Below are positions 18,833-28,259 of a DNA stretch of 64,000 nt, piece by piece. The DNA comes from Kocuria rhizophila. GTDB lineage: Bacteria; Actinomycetota; Actinomycetes; Actinomycetales; Micrococcaceae. Each line of letters opens with the position of its first letter. Position 1 is the stretch's first letter. The stretch covers positions 1 to 64,000 of the forward strand of contig NZ_RCOM01000001.1 of assembly GCF_003667225.1 (NCBI RefSeq), read 5' to 3'. Below the pieces are notes generated by a model. It did not search any database and was not told the DNA's origin. It was given only the letters and a program-made list of their open reading frames with translations. A program made the position numbers and the translations under genes.

Positions 18833-19825
18833 ATGAAGCGTCTACTCCCGGTCGCCGCGGCGGCCACGACGGCCGCCCTGCTGCTCACCGGCTGTGGCTC
18901 CGGCGGCGAGCAGTCGGGCGACGGCAAGGAGACCAAGAAGGTCACCGTGGGCATCTCCCAGTTCGTGGAGCACCCCTCGCTCGACGCCGCGCGGGAGGGC
19001 TTCGTGGAGGCTCTCAAGGACGGCGGCTACACCGAGGGCGAGAACCTCACCCTGGACGTGCAGAACGCCTCGGGGGACCAGGCCACCGCCACGAACATCG
19101 CCTCCAACTTCGCGTCCTCAGGGGACGACCTCATCCTCGGCATCGCCACGCCGTCCGCACAGTCGCTGGCCCAGGCCGTCACGGACAAGCCCGTGCTCTT
19201 CACCGCCGTGACGGACCCGGTGGACGCCGGCCTCGTGGACTCCGCGGAGGCCCCGGGCGGCAACGTCACGGGCACCACCGACATGAACCCCGTGGCGGAC
19301 CAGATCAAGCTGGTCAAGCAGCTCGAGCCGGGCGCCAAGTCCGTGGGCATCATCTACAGCTCGGGTGAGACCAACTCGCAGATCCAGGTGGACGAGGCCA
19401 AGAAGGCCGCCGAGGCCGAGGGTCTCAAGGTCGTGGAGAAGACCGTCACCACCACGGCTGAGGTGGCCCAGGCCGCGGAGTCCTTCGACACCGACGCCAT
19501 CTACGTGCCCACCGACAACAAGGTCGTGGCCGGGCTGGAGGCCGTGATCTCCGCGGCCGAGGCCAAGAAGATCCCGCTCATCGCGGGCGAGGGAGACTCC
19601 GTGGAGCGCGGTGCGCTGGCCACCCAGGGGCTGAGCTACAAGGACCTCGGCAAGCAGACCGGTGAGATGGCGGTGAAGATCCTCAAGGACGGCGCCAAGC
19701 CCGGTGAGATGGCCGTGGAGTCCCAGAAGGAGACCAAGCTCATCGTCAACGCCAAGGCCGCCAAGGCCATGGGCGTGGAGATCCCGCAGAGCCTGCGGGA
19801 CAAGGCCGACCAGGTCATCGAGTAG
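18833..19825 (+). CDS. ABC transporter substrate-binding lipoprotein (TrpX family)
   Basis: A 330-residue protein of the ABC_sub_bind/DUF534 family. It has a lipoprotein signal with LLLTGC (Cys21) and two lobes, beginning KVTVGISQFVEHPSLD, a form typical of this family. Streptococcal TrpX takes up tryptophan or tyrosine; other members differ, so an aromatic amino acid is only a guess here. GGAAGGA lies upstream of the ATG. It heads a three-gene importer with the permease five bases after its stop. No T-box or other amino-acid riboswitch is visible upstream. Confidence 0.85.
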   Translation: MKRLLPVAAAATTAALLLTGCGSGGEQSGDGKETKKVTVGISQFVEHPSLDAAREGFVEALKDGGYTEGENLTLDVQNASGDQATATNIASNFASSGDDLILGIATPSAQSLAQAVTDKPVLFTAVTDPVDAGLVDSAEAPGGNVTGTTDMNPVADQIKLVKQLEPGAKSVGIIYSSGETNSQIQVDEAKKAAEAEGLKVVEKTVTTTAEVAQAAESFDTDAIYVPTDNKVVAGLEAVISAAEAKKIPLIAGEGDSVERGALATQGLSYKDLGKQTGEMAVKILKDGAKPGEMAVESQKETKLIVNAKAAKAMGVEIPQSLRDKADQVIE

Positions 19826-19830
19826 AACCG

Positions 19831-20799
19831 GTGATTGCTGGAATCGAACTCGGGCTGATCTACGCGGTCATGGCCCTGGGGGTCTACCTCACGTTCCGCG
19901 TGCTGGACTTCCCGGACCTCACCGTGGACCAGTCGTTCACCACCGGAGCCGCCACCTCGGCCATGGTGATCCTCAACGGCGGCAGCCCGTGGATCGCCAC
20001 CGTGGTGGGTTTCGTGGCGGGCGGCCTCGCGGGGCTCATCACCGCCCTGCTGCACACCAAGGCCAAGATCAACGGGCTGCTCGCGGGCATTCTGACCATG
20101 ACCGCGCTGTACTCCATCAACCTGCGGCTCATGGGAGGGAAGGCGAACCTCGCGCTGCTGCGTGAGGACACCGTCTTCACCCCGCTGCGCGAGGCCGGGC
20201 TGCAGGGCACGGTCACCGGCGTCCTGCTGCTGCTCGTGGGAGTGCTGGTGGTCAAGGTGGTGCTGGACTGGTTCCTCTACACGGATGCCGGTCTGGCCAT
20301 GCAGGCCACGGGTGACAACCCGGACATGATCCGCTCGTTCGGGGTCAACACGGACGCGCAGAAGATCCTCGGGCTGTGCCTCTCCAACGCCCTGGTGGGC
20401 CTCGCGGGCGCACTGATCGCGCAGTACCAGGGCTTCGCGGACATCGGCATGGGCATCGGCATGATCGTGGTGGGCCTGGCCTCCGTGATCCTCGGCCAGG
20501 GCATCTTCGGCCACCGCACCGTGGTGATCGCCACCTTCGCGGTGATCCTGGGATCCGTGCTGTACCGCCTGGTCATCACGGTGGCGCTGCAGGCCGGGCT
20601 GAACCCCTCGGACATGAAGCTGATCTCTGCGGTGCTCGTGGTGGTGGCGCTCGTGCTGCCCCAGATGGCCGTGTTCAAGCGCTGGAAGCGGCGCCGCACG
20701 CTCAAGGCCGCCCAGGAGGTGCAGGCGGACGTGGGGAGCAGCACCGAGCACCCCGTGACCGCCAGCATCGCCACAACCTCAGCCGGAAAGGGAGCGTGA
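19831..20799 (+). CDS. ABC transporter permease (TrpY-like)
   Basis: A 322-residue permease of the branched-chain/sugar ABC permease superfamily, with eight to nine hydrophobic helices beginning GLIYAVMALGVYLTFRVLDFPDLTVD, here cited in part. The LTVD-start segment is characteristic of permeases paired with DUF534 binding proteins. The GTG start is five bases after the binding-protein stop. The C-terminal 50 residues are cytoplasmic and polar. Confidence 0.85.
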   Translation: MIAGIELGLIYAVMALGVYLTFRVLDFPDLTVDQSFTTGAATSAMVILNGGSPWIATVVGFVAGGLAGLITALLHTKAKINGLLAGILTMTALYSINLRLMGGKANLALLREDTVFTPLREAGLQGTVTGVLLLLVGVLVVKVVLDWFLYTDAGLAMQATGDNPDMIRSFGVNTDAQKILGLCLSNALVGLAGALIAQYQGFADIGMGIGMIVVGLASVILGQGIFGHRTVVIATFAVILGSVLYRLVITVALQAGLNPSDMKLISAVLVVVALVLPQMAVFKRWKRRRTLKAAQEVQADVGSSTEHPVTASIATTSAGKGA

Positions 20800-20803
20800 C
20801 CGC

Positions 20804-21712
20804 ATGCTGACAGTCGACGACGTCCGCAAGACGTTCTTCGCGGGGACGGTCAACGAGCGCGTGGCCCTGAACGGGGTGAGTCTCACGGTGAACGAGGGCG
20901 ACTTCGTCACGGTCATCGGCTCGAACGGCGCGGGAAAGTCTACGCTGCTCAACACGGTCTCCGGGACGATCATCCCGGACAGCGGGGAGATCCGGGTGGG
21001 GGAGCGGGTGGTCACCCGGCTGCCCGAGCACCGCAAGGCCAAGTGGATCTCCCGTGTGTTCCAGGACCCCATGAAGGGCTCTTCGCCCACCCTGACCATC
21101 GAGCAGAACATGGCGATCGCCCAGCGGCGGGGCCGTTCCCGCGGGCTGTCCCGCGGGGTCACCCGCGCCCGGCGGGAGGAGTTCAGGAAGGAGCTGGCCA
21201 CCCTCGAGCTGGGTCTGGAGAACCGGCTGGGCGCCAAGGTGGGTCTGCTGTCCGGTGGTCAGCGCCAGGCGCTGTCGCTGCTGATGGCCACGTTCTCCGC
21301 CCCGGAGATCCTGCTGCTGGACGAGCACACGGCCGCACTGGATCCCCAGCGGGCGCAGCACGTCACGGAGATCACCGAGCGGATCGTGAACGAGCGCCAC
21401 CTCACCACGCTCATGGTCACGCACAACATGGAGCAGGCCCTGCGCCTGGGCAACCGGCTGATCATGATGCACGAGGGCCGGATCCTCTTCGAGCTGGACG
21501 CCCAGCAGAAGGCGGAGGCCACCGTGGCGGACCTGCTGGCCGAGTTCCGCAAGCTGCAGGCGGCCACGGGCGAGCCGGCACTGGATGACGCTACGCTTCT
21601 GGAAACAGCTCGCAGCGCCGCACCGTCGGCCGCCCCCTCCCGGGGCGTCCCCGCCGGTGGCGCTCCCACGGGTGGCTCCTCCGCCGCGGAGGTGGCACCG
21701 GAAGGTCAGTGA
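20804..21712 (+). CDS. ABC transporter ATP-binding protein (TrpZ-like)
   Basis: A 302-residue ABC ATPase. Walker A is GSNGAGKST, the signature is LSGGQRQ, Walker B is ILLLDEHTAALD and the switch His is in VTHNMEQ. DEHTAALDP is the form found in the TrpZ-type ATPases of this importer family. The last 45 residues are Ala/Pro/Gly/Ser-rich. It follows the permease by four bases and completes the importer. Confidence 0.87.
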   Translation: MLTVDDVRKTFFAGTVNERVALNGVSLTVNEGDFVTVIGSNGAGKSTLLNTVSGTIIPDSGEIRVGERVVTRLPEHRKAKWISRVFQDPMKGSSPTLTIEQNMAIAQRRGRSRGLSRGVTRARREEFRKELATLELGLENRLGAKVGLLSGGQRQALSLLMATFSAPEILLLDEHTAALDPQRAQHVTEITERIVNERHLTTLMVTHNMEQALRLGNRLIMMHEGRILFELDAQQKAEATVADLLAEFRKLQAATGEPALDDATLLETARSAAPSAAPSRGVPAGGAPTGGSSAAEVAPEGQ

Positions 21713-21717
21713 TCACC

Positions 21718-22089
21718 ATGAGTCAGCCCCGCCGCAGACAGCGCATGACGTCCGTCATCACTGCGGTGGGGCTGATTCTGCTCTTCGTGTGCTGCTTCTC
21801 CCTGCCGGAGGGTCTCGCGGCGCTCAGCCAGGCGGCCGCGGACCACGGGGGCCAGCCGCTCACCGAGCGCGGCTGGGTGATGACCATCGTGGGATTCGGC
21901 ACCCTGTTCGTGGGAGGGATCCTCACGATCGTGGGGGTCGTCCTGCGGCGCACCGCGCCGCCCGAGCCGGTGGCGGAGGACGCGCTGCTCGAGGAGCAGT
22001 ACGGCTCCGAGTCCGTCATGAACGAGTACGACCCGCTCGAGCTGAACCCGAACTACAGGATCCGCGAGCAGCGGCGCGGTCGGCGCTGA
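21718..22089 (+). CDS. Small two-helix membrane protein, function unknown
   Basis: About 123 residues with two membrane helices: one near the N-terminus (VITAVGLILLFVCCF) and one in the middle (VGFGTLFVGGILTIVGVVL), followed by a charged tail ending in Arg-rich QRRGRR. No family is recognised. GTG 21709 is an upstream in-frame alternative that would overlap the ATPase stop. GGAAGG lies three bases before that GTG and 12 before the ATG. It is probably the last gene of the importer operon, ended by the 22134-22158 hairpin. Confidence 0.6.
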   Translation: MSQPRRRQRMTSVITAVGLILLFVCCFSLPEGLAALSQAAADHGGQPLTERGWVMTIVGFGTLFVGGILTIVGVVLRRTAPPEPVAEDALLEEQYGSESVMNEYDPLELNPNYRIREQRRGRR

Positions 22090-22133
22090 GAGGTGCTGCG
22101 GGCCCGGACAGGACGACAGGCCCGGACATGACA

Positions 22134-22158
22134 ACGGCCCCGGGGTCACCGGGGCCGT
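22134..22158. terminator. Hairpin between importer operon and tRNA-Arg
   Basis: A perfect 10-bp stem (ACGGCCCCGG with its complement) closes a GGTCA loop. It lies between the plus-strand importer operon and the 3' end of the minus-strand tRNA, so it can end both. Confidence 0.7.
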
Positions 22159-22182
22159 CGTCAACGGGTGGAGCTTTCAGGG

Positions 22183-22255
22183 TGCCCGCGACAGGATTCG
22201 AACCTACGACCTTCTGCTCCGGAGGCAGACGCTCTATCCACTGAGCTACGCGGGC
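22183..22255 (-). tRNA. tRNA-Arg, anticodon CCG
   Basis: A 73-nucleotide cloverleaf on the minus strand. The acceptor stem GCCCGCG pairs with CGCGGGC, with A as the discriminator base. The D arm includes AGCTCAGTGGATAGAGC and the T arm GTTCGAATCC. The anticodon stem TCTGC/GCAGA holds loop CTCCGGA, so the anticodon is CCG and reads CGG. The CCA end is not encoded (CCC follows). Confidence 0.96.
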
Positions 22256-22364
22256 ATGCCGTGCCGTTCACCAACTGCTCGGCTCGCGACGACAACTCGA
22301 CGATACTACCAGGTTGCGCGGGTGCACCAATCAGCGGGAGTCGGTGCGGCAGAACCCGCCCGGC

Positions 22365-22370
22365 TACACT
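22365..22370 (+). promoter_or_regulatory. -10 hexamer for leaderless argS
   Basis: TACACT is followed by six bases and the argS GTG, which again suggests a leaderless transcript. Confidence 0.45.
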
Positions 22371-22376
22371 GGCACG

Positions 22377-24047
22377 GTGACTCCTGAAGAACTTTCCTCC
22401 GCTGTGTCCGCATGTCTGCAGGACGCCGTGACCGCCGGTGAGCTCACCGTGGCGGACGGCGTCGACCTCCCGCAGGCGCGGGTGGAGCGACCCAAGAACC
22501 GCGAGCACGGGGACTGGGCCACCACGGTGGCCATGCAGGTGGCCAAGAAGGTCGGGCGCCCCCCGCGGGACGTCGCCCAGATCCTCTCGCAGCACCTGTG
22601 CGGGGTACCCGGTGTGAAGGCCGTGGACATCGCCGGGCCGGGCTTCCTCAACATCACGCTCGACGCCGCCGCCGCGGGTGAGCTGGCGCAGTCGGTCGTG
22701 GAGCAGGGCCGCGCGTTCGGCACCGGGCAGACGCTGGCCGGAACCACCATCAACCTGGAGTTCGTCTCCGCCAACCCCACGGGCCCCATCCACCTGGGCG
22801 GCACCCGCTGGGCCGCCGTGGGGGACTCGCTGGCGCGCGTGCTGCAGGCCCAGGGCGCGGACGTGGTGCGCGAGTACTACTTCAACGACCACGGCAACCA
22901 GATCGACCGCTTCGCCCGGTCCCTGCTGGCCCGTGCCCGGGGCGAGGCCGCCCCGGAGGACGGCTACGGCGGGCAGTACATCTCGGACATCGCCCAGGAG
23001 GTCCTGGCGCTGCACCCGGACGCGCTGGAGGCGGAGGATCCGCAGGAGGTCTTCCGCGCGGCGGGCGTGGAGCTGATGTTCTCCCAGATCAAGTCCTCGC
23101 TGCACGAGTTCGGCGTGGACTTCGACGTCTTCTTCCACGAGGACTCCCTGTTCCAGGGCGGTCAGGTGGAGACCCTGCTGGAGCAGCTGCGCTCCTCGGA
23201 CTCGCTGTACTTCGAGGACGGCGCGTGGTGGCTGCGCTCCACGGAGCACGGGGACGACAAGGACCGCGTGGTCATCAAGTCGGACGGCAACGCCGCCTAC
23301 ATCGCCGGCGACATCGCGTACTTCAAGAACAAGCGGGACCGCGGCGCGGACCTGTGCATCTACATGCTGGGTGCGGACCACCACGGCTACGTGGCCCGGC
23401 TCAAGGCCGCGGCCGCCGCCCTCGGGGACTCCCCGGAGGGCGTGGAGGTGCTGATCGGCCAGATGGTCAACCTTGTCAAGGACGGCACTGCCGTGCGGAT
23501 GTCCAAGCGTGCGGGCACCGTGGTGACCATGGAGGACCTCGTGGAGGTCGTGGGCGTGGACGCCGCCCGCTACTCCCTCACGCGGTACTCGGTGGACTCC
23601 AACATCGACATCGACCTGGACGTGCTCACCAAGCGGTCCAACGAGAACCCCGTGTTCTACGTGCAGTACGCGCACGCCCGCACGTGCGCGGTCGCGCGCA
23701 ACGCGGAGGCCGCCGGCGTCCGTCGTCTGGACGAGGCGGGGGCCCCGCAGTTCGACGCCGCCCTGCTGGAGCACCCCCGCGAGGCGGACCTGCTCGCGGC
23801 CCTGGGGCAGTACCCGTCGGTCGTCGCGCAGGCCGCCGAGTTCCGTGAACCGCACCGCGTGGCCCGGCACCTCGAGGCGCTGGCCGGTGCGTACCATCGC
23901 TGGTACGACGCGTGCCGCGTGACCCCGCAGGGCGACGGCGAGGTGGAACTCGTGCACCACACCCGGCTGTGGCTCAACGACGCCGTGCGCCAGGTCCTGG
24001 CCAACGGGCTGGACCTGCTGGGCGTCTCCGCTCCCGAGCGGATGTGA
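22377..24047 (+). CDS. argS: Arginyl-tRNA synthetase
   Basis: A 556-residue class I synthetase that charges tRNA-Arg. The N-terminal tRNA-binding Add1 domain covers about 1-110, the HIGH motif appears as HLGG in [12 protein letters not shown], and the KMSKS-like motif as RMSKRAG. The C-terminal helical anticodon-binding domain ends the protein. GTG 22377 is set by the conserved N-terminal TPEEL start and the close -10. It begins the argS-lysA-hom-thrC-thrB run. A tRNA-Arg gene lies 120 bases upstream in opposite orientation. Confidence 0.95.
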   Translation: MTPEELSSAVSACLQDAVTAGELTVADGVDLPQARVERPKNREHGDWATTVAMQVAKKVGRPPRDVAQILSQHLCGVPGVKAVDIAGPGFLNITLDAAAAGELAQSVVEQGRAFGTGQTLAGTTINLEFVSANPTGPIHLGGTRWAAVGDSLARVLQAQGADVVREYYFNDHGNQIDRFARSLLARARGEAAPEDGYGGQYISDIAQEVLALHPDALEAEDPQEVFRAAGVELMFSQIKSSLHEFGVDFDVFFHEDSLFQGGQVETLLEQLRSSDSLYFEDGAWWLRSTEHGDDKDRVVIKSDGNAAYIAGDIAYFKNKRDRGADLCIYMLGADHHGYVARLKAAAAALGDSPEGVEVLIGQMVNLVKDGTAVRMSKRAGTVVTMEDLVEVVGVDAARYSLTRYSVDSNIDIDLDVLTKRSNENPVFYVQYAHARTCAVARNAEAAGVRRLDEAGAPQFDAALLEHPREADLLAALGQYPSVVAQAAEFREPHRVARHLEALAGAYHRWYDACRVTPQGDGEVELVHHTRLWLNDAVRQVLANGLDLLGVSAPERM

Positions 24048-24051
24048 TCCG

Positions 24052-25485
24052 GTGCCCGAGCAGAGCGTGAGCGGCCACCCGCTCGCCCCCGCATGGCTGC
24101 CCGTCCCGCCGGACGCCGCCACTCTGGATCCCGTGGTCTTCACGTCCCAGTACGCCCGGGACGCTTCCGGGTGCGTCACGGTGGACGGGGTCCCGGTCAC
24201 GGAGCTCGCGCGGCGGCACGGGTCCCCGGCGTACGTGGTCTCGGAGCGCACGTTCCGGTCCCGTGCCCGTGGCTTCCGGGAGGCGTTCGAACGCGCCCTG
24301 TCACCGCTCGGGGTGGACGTGGCCGTGTACTACGCGTCCAAGGCCCTGCTCACCTCGGCGGTGGCCCGCTGGGCACTGGCCGAGGGACTCAGCATCGACA
24401 CCGCCTCCGGTGGGGAGCTGGCCGTTGCACTCGCAGCCGGGGTTCCCGGTGAGCGCATCGCCCTGCACGGCAACAACAAGTCCGCCGCGGAGATCACCAC
24501 CGCGCTGCGCGCCGGTGTGGGGCGCATCGTGGTGGACTCCCTCGCGGAGATCGAGCTGGTGGCCGCGCTCGCGCGGGAGCTCGGCACCCGGGCCCCCGTG
24601 ATGGTCCGCGTGACCCCGGGGGTGCACGCCTCCACGCACGAGTTCATCGCCACGGCGCACGAGGACCAGAAGTTCGGTCTCTCGCTCGCCGCCGGCGCAG
24701 AGGGCGAGGACTCCCCGGCCCTGCAGGCGGTGGTCTCGTGCCTCGACGCCGCCGACGCCCTGGACCTGCGCGGTCTGCACTGCCACATCGGCTCCCAGAT
24801 CTTCGCGGCCGAGGGATTCGCCCAGGCGGCCCAGCGCGTCCTGGCGCTGCGGGAGGCCGTGGCCTCCCGCTGGGACGTGGTGCTGCCCGAGGTGGACCTC
24901 GGCGGAGGACACGGGGTCGCCTACACCGCCGCGGACTCCCCGCGCGGTGTCGAGGAGATCGCGGCGGACCTCGCCGCCCTGCTCCCGGCCGTCCTGGAGT
25001 CCTCCTCGCTGCCGGCACCGCACCTGTCCTTCGAGCCCGGTCGATACATCGCGGGGCCCGCGGGCTGCACGGTGTACACCGTGGGCACCGTCAAGACCGT
25101 GACGGTCGAGCAGGGTGTGCAGCGCCGCTACGTCTCCGTGGACGGCGGGATGAGCGACAATGCCCGTCCCGTGCTCTACGGGGCGGACTACACCGCGGTG
25201 CTCGCCAACAGGGTCTCCCACGAGGCCCCCGTGCTGTCCCGCGTGGTGGGCAAGCACTGCGAGTCCGGTGACGTGGTGGTCAAGGACGTCTACCTCCCCG
25301 GGGACGTCCAGCGGGGCGACCTCCTGGTGGTGCCCGTGACCGGCGCCTACTGCTGGTCCCTGTCGAGCAACTACAACTGGCTCCCGCGCCCGGGCATCGT
25401 GGCCGTGGGCGAGGGCGGCGCCTCCCGGGAGATCGTGCGCCGCGAGTCCGTGGCGGATCTGCTGGCCCGGGACTGCGAAATCTGA
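24052..25485 (+). CDS. lysA: Diaminopimelate decarboxylase
   Basis: A 477-residue PLP enzyme making lysine from meso-diaminopimelate, the last step of lysine synthesis. The PLP lysine is Lys97 in YYASKA. HIGSQI, the glycine-rich GGGHG, and the catalytic CESGD are present. The GTG start is four bases after the argS stop, and the argS-lysA pair is conserved across actinobacteria. The first 25 residues are variable. The length is slightly above the family norm. Confidence 0.95.
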   Translation: MPEQSVSGHPLAPAWLPVPPDAATLDPVVFTSQYARDASGCVTVDGVPVTELARRHGSPAYVVSERTFRSRARGFREAFERALSPLGVDVAVYYASKALLTSAVARWALAEGLSIDTASGGELAVALAAGVPGERIALHGNNKSAAEITTALRAGVGRIVVDSLAEIELVAALARELGTRAPVMVRVTPGVHASTHEFIATAHEDQKFGLSLAAGAEGEDSPALQAVVSCLDAADALDLRGLHCHIGSQIFAAEGFAQAAQRVLALREAVASRWDVVLPEVDLGGGHGVAYTAADSPRGVEEIAADLAALLPAVLESSSLPAPHLSFEPGRYIAGPAGCTVYTVGTVKTVTVEQGVQRRYVSVDGGMSDNARPVLYGADYTAVLANRVSHEAPVLSRVVGKHCESGDVVVKDVYLPGDVQRGDLLVVPVTGAYCWSLSSNYNWLPRPGIVAVGEGGASREIVRRESVADLLARDCEI

Positions 25486-25727
25486 CCGCTCGGCGAGATC
25501 GACGACGACGGCGTGCGCACCAACCGCGGGCAGCCGTCACGAACCTGCGCGGCGTCGTCGTCCTTGCCATGATGGGGCGGGCATCCCGCGACCACCCGCC
25601 CTGCCCAGCTGGACCACCGCCCGGCCGGAGCACGGCGCGGGCAGCCCGCCCGGGGCCGCAGCGCACCACGGCGGCGGCCCACCCCATGTCACCGACACCC
25701 GTGAGACCACGGAGGAGCACAGGAGCC
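25486..25727. other. lysA-hom spacer
   Basis: This 242-base spacer holds no gene. It contains a GACGACGACGGCG run at 25501-25513, one GGCGTCGTC at 25551-25559, and Pro/Ala-codon-like GC-rich sequence. The region just before hom has two AGGAG-like sequences. No clear terminator or attenuator was found. Confidence 0.5.
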
Positions 25728-27044
25728 ATGACCACCACTGCGACGACCACCCACGAGACTCCCGTCCTGAAGGTCGGCCTGCTCGGCGCGGGCACCGTGG
25801 GCTCCCAGGTGGCCCACGTCCTGCTCACGCGTGGGGACGAGCTGGCCCTGCGCAGCGGGGTGCGCCTGGAACTGAGCGGGATCGCGGTGCGGGACACGGC
25901 CGCCCCGCGGGACGTCGAGCTGCCCGCCGAGCTGCTGACCACGGACGCGGATGCCGTGATCGACGCCGCGGACGTCGTCGTGGAGCTCACGGGCGGGATC
26001 GAGCCCACCCGCACGCGCGTGCTGCGCGCTCTGGACGCGGGCAAGTCCGTGATCACGGGCAACAAGGCGCTGCTCGCGGAGTCCGGACGGCAGCTGCAGG
26101 ACGCCGCGGGTGCCTCGGGCGCCCAGCTGTCCTACGAGGCCGCGGTGGCCGGGGCCATCCCGATCGTGCGCCCCATGCGGGACTCGCTCGCGGGCGACCG
26201 CGTGGACCGGTTCCTGGGCATCATGAACGGCACCACCAACTTCGTCCTGGACCAGATGGACACCACGGGTGCCGCGTTCGACGACGCCCTGGCCGAGGCC
26301 CAGCGCCTGGGCTACGCGGAGGCGGACCCCACCGCGGACGTGGAGGGCCACGACGCCGCCGCCAAGACCGCCGTGCTGGCGTCCCTGGCGTTCCACTCCA
26401 GCTACACGATCGACGACGTCCACTGCGAGGGCATCCGGGGTGTCACGGCGGAGGACGTCGCGGCCGCACGGGAAGCCGGGTACGTGATCAAGCTGCTGTC
26501 GGTGGGGGAGCGCTGCGGGGAGGGCGTGAACCTGCGCGTGAGCCCCGTGATGGTCCCGCGCGAGCACGTGCTCGGCGGGGTGCGCGGGGCCTACAACGCG
26601 GTGTTCGTGGAGGCGGCCTCGGCCGGGTCCCTGATGTTCTACGGACAGGGTGCCGGCGGCGAGCCCACGGCGTCCGCGGTGCTGGGGGACCTGGTCTCCG
26701 CGGCACGCGCGATCGCCCTGGGGGCCCAGGGGATCCCGCTCGCGGACCACGCGGGACTGCCCGCGGTGAGCATGGCCGACGTCCGCACCCGGCTGGCCGT
26801 GACCCTGGCCGTGTCCGACCGGCTGGGTGTGCTCGCGCGGCTCGCCCAGGTCTTCGCGGACCACGGGGTCTCCATCTCCACCATGCAGCAGAGCGAGGAC
26901 CCCCGGGTGACCGGAACCTCGATGCTGCGCCTGGTCACGCACGAGGGCCGCCACGAGGACCTCATGGCCACGGTCGAGACGCTGCGCGGCCTCGACGCGG
27001 TCCGGGACGTGGTGTCCGTGACCCCGGTGGAGACGGGAGAATAG
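25728..27044 (+). CDS. hom: Homoserine dehydrogenase
   Basis: A 438-residue NAD(P)-dependent enzyme reducing aspartate semialdehyde to homoserine, the branch point to threonine and methionine. The nucleotide-binding GAGTVGSQ starts at residue 20, the central catalytic domain contains GIMNGTTNF and EGHDAAAK, and a C-terminal ACT domain (about 355-438) allows threonine feedback control. ATG 25728 follows AGGAGCC. The thrC gene is about 100 bases downstream. Confidence 0.95.
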   Translation: MTTTATTTHETPVLKVGLLGAGTVGSQVAHVLLTRGDELALRSGVRLELSGIAVRDTAAPRDVELPAELLTTDADAVIDAADVVVELTGGIEPTRTRVLRALDAGKSVITGNKALLAESGRQLQDAAGASGAQLSYEAAVAGAIPIVRPMRDSLAGDRVDRFLGIMNGTTNFVLDQMDTTGAAFDDALAEAQRLGYAEADPTADVEGHDAAAKTAVLASLAFHSSYTIDDVHCEGIRGVTAEDVAAAREAGYVIKLLSVGERCGEGVNLRVSPVMVPREHVLGGVRGAYNAVFVEAASAGSLMFYGQGAGGEPTASAVLGDLVSAARAIALGAQGIPLADHAGLPAVSMADVRTRLAVTLAVSDRLGVLARLAQVFADHGVSISTMQQSEDPRVTGTSMLRLVTHEGRHEDLMATVETLRGLDAVRDVVSVTPVETGE

Positions 27045-27084
27045 AGCGCGAACCGGGCGGCGGCGTCGTCGCCCGGCAACCGGT

Positions 27085-27102
27085 GACCGCCCGGAGGCGG
27101 TC
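27085..27102 (+). other. Hairpin in the hom-thrC spacer
   Basis: GACCGCC and GGCGGTC form a 7-bp stem around CGGA. Just upstream, CCGGGC and GCCCGG can pair around the loop that carries GGCGTCGTC (27062-27070). The two together could act as a terminator or processing site between hom and thrC. No T-run follows. Confidence 0.4.
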
Positions 27103-27149
27103 GGAGCACGAGCTGAACTGCAAGCACTTGACCCGAGGAGCAACACGGC

Positions 27150-28259
27150 ATGGCACACGTCTGGCGGGGCGTCATCAACGAGTACAGGGACCGGCTGCCG
27201 GTGACGGAGCAGACCGAGGTCGTGACCATGGGGGAGGGCGGCACCCCGCTGATCCGTGCGCGGGCGCTGTCCGAGCTCACGGGCTCCACCGTGTGGCTCA
27301 AGTTCGAGGGCATGAACCCCACGGGCTCCTTCAAGGACCGCGGCATGACCATGGCCATCACCAAGGCCAAAGAGGCCGGGGCGCAGGCCGTGGTGTGCGC
27401 GTCCACCGGCAACACGTCCGCGTCCGCGGCCGCCTACGCCAAGCAGGCCGGGATGCGCAGCGCGGTGCTGGTGCCCGAGGGCAAGATCTCCATGGGCAAG
27501 ATGTCCCAGGCCGTGGCCCACGGAGCGGACATCATCCAGGTGGACGGCAACTTCGACAACTGCCTGGAGGTCGCCCGCAAGCTCTCCGAGTCCTACCCGG
27601 TGTTCCTGGTGAACTCCGTGAACCCGTACCGCATCGAGGGCCAGAAGACCGCGGCGTTCGAGGTGGTGGACACCCTGGGCGACGCCCCGGACATCCACGT
27701 GCTGCCCGTGGGCAACGCCGGGAACATCACCGCGTACTGGAAGGGCTACCGCGAGTACGCGCAGGACACCCCGGCCACGTCCGGTGAGGTGCTGCCCGCC
27801 GTGGCCACGCGCACCCCGGCCATGTGGGGCTTCCAGGCGGAGGGCGCAGCGCCCCTCGTGCTGGGCCACCCCGTGACGGAGCCGGAGACCATCGCCACGG
27901 CCATCCGGATCGGCAACCCGGCCTCGTGGGACACGGCGGTCGCGGCCCGGGACGAGTCCGGCGGACTCATCGACGCCGTCACGGACGAGCAGATCCTGGA
28001 GGCGCACCGCTGGCTGTCCTCGCGCGAGGGCGTGTTCGTGGAGCCGGGCTCCGCCGCGAGCGTCGCGGGACTGCTCAAGAAGGCGCGCGCGGGGGAGGTG
28101 CCCTCCGGTGCGACGATCGTCGCGACCGTCACGGGCCACGGGCTCAAGGACCCGCAGTGGGCCGTCAAGGGTGCCGAGGCGGAGGATCCGCAGGCGGCGG
28201 AGCCCACGCGGGTTCCCTTCGACGTGGTGTCCGTCGCGGCGGCCCTCGGTCTCGCGTGA
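27150..28259 (+). CDS. thrC: Threonine synthase
   Basis: A 369-residue fold-type II PLP enzyme converting O-phosphohomoserine to threonine. The PLP lysine is Lys62 in GSFKDRG; the phosphate loop is around VGNAGN and the Asn of TGNTSAS is present. GAGGAG lies about ten bases before the ATG. It overlaps thrB by GTGA at its stop. The length is that of the short bacterial class. Confidence 0.95.
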   Translation: MAHVWRGVINEYRDRLPVTEQTEVVTMGEGGTPLIRARALSELTGSTVWLKFEGMNPTGSFKDRGMTMAITKAKEAGAQAVVCASTGNTSASAAAYAKQAGMRSAVLVPEGKISMGKMSQAVAHGADIIQVDGNFDNCLEVARKLSESYPVFLVNSVNPYRIEGQKTAAFEVVDTLGDAPDIHVLPVGNAGNITAYWKGYREYAQDTPATSGEVLPAVATRTPAMWGFQAEGAAPLVLGHPVTEPETIATAIRIGNPASWDTAVAARDESGGLIDAVTDEQILEAHRWLSSREGVFVEPGSAASVAGLLKKARAGEVPSGATIVATVTGHGLKDPQWAVKGAEAEDPQAAEPTRVPFDVVSVAAALGLA

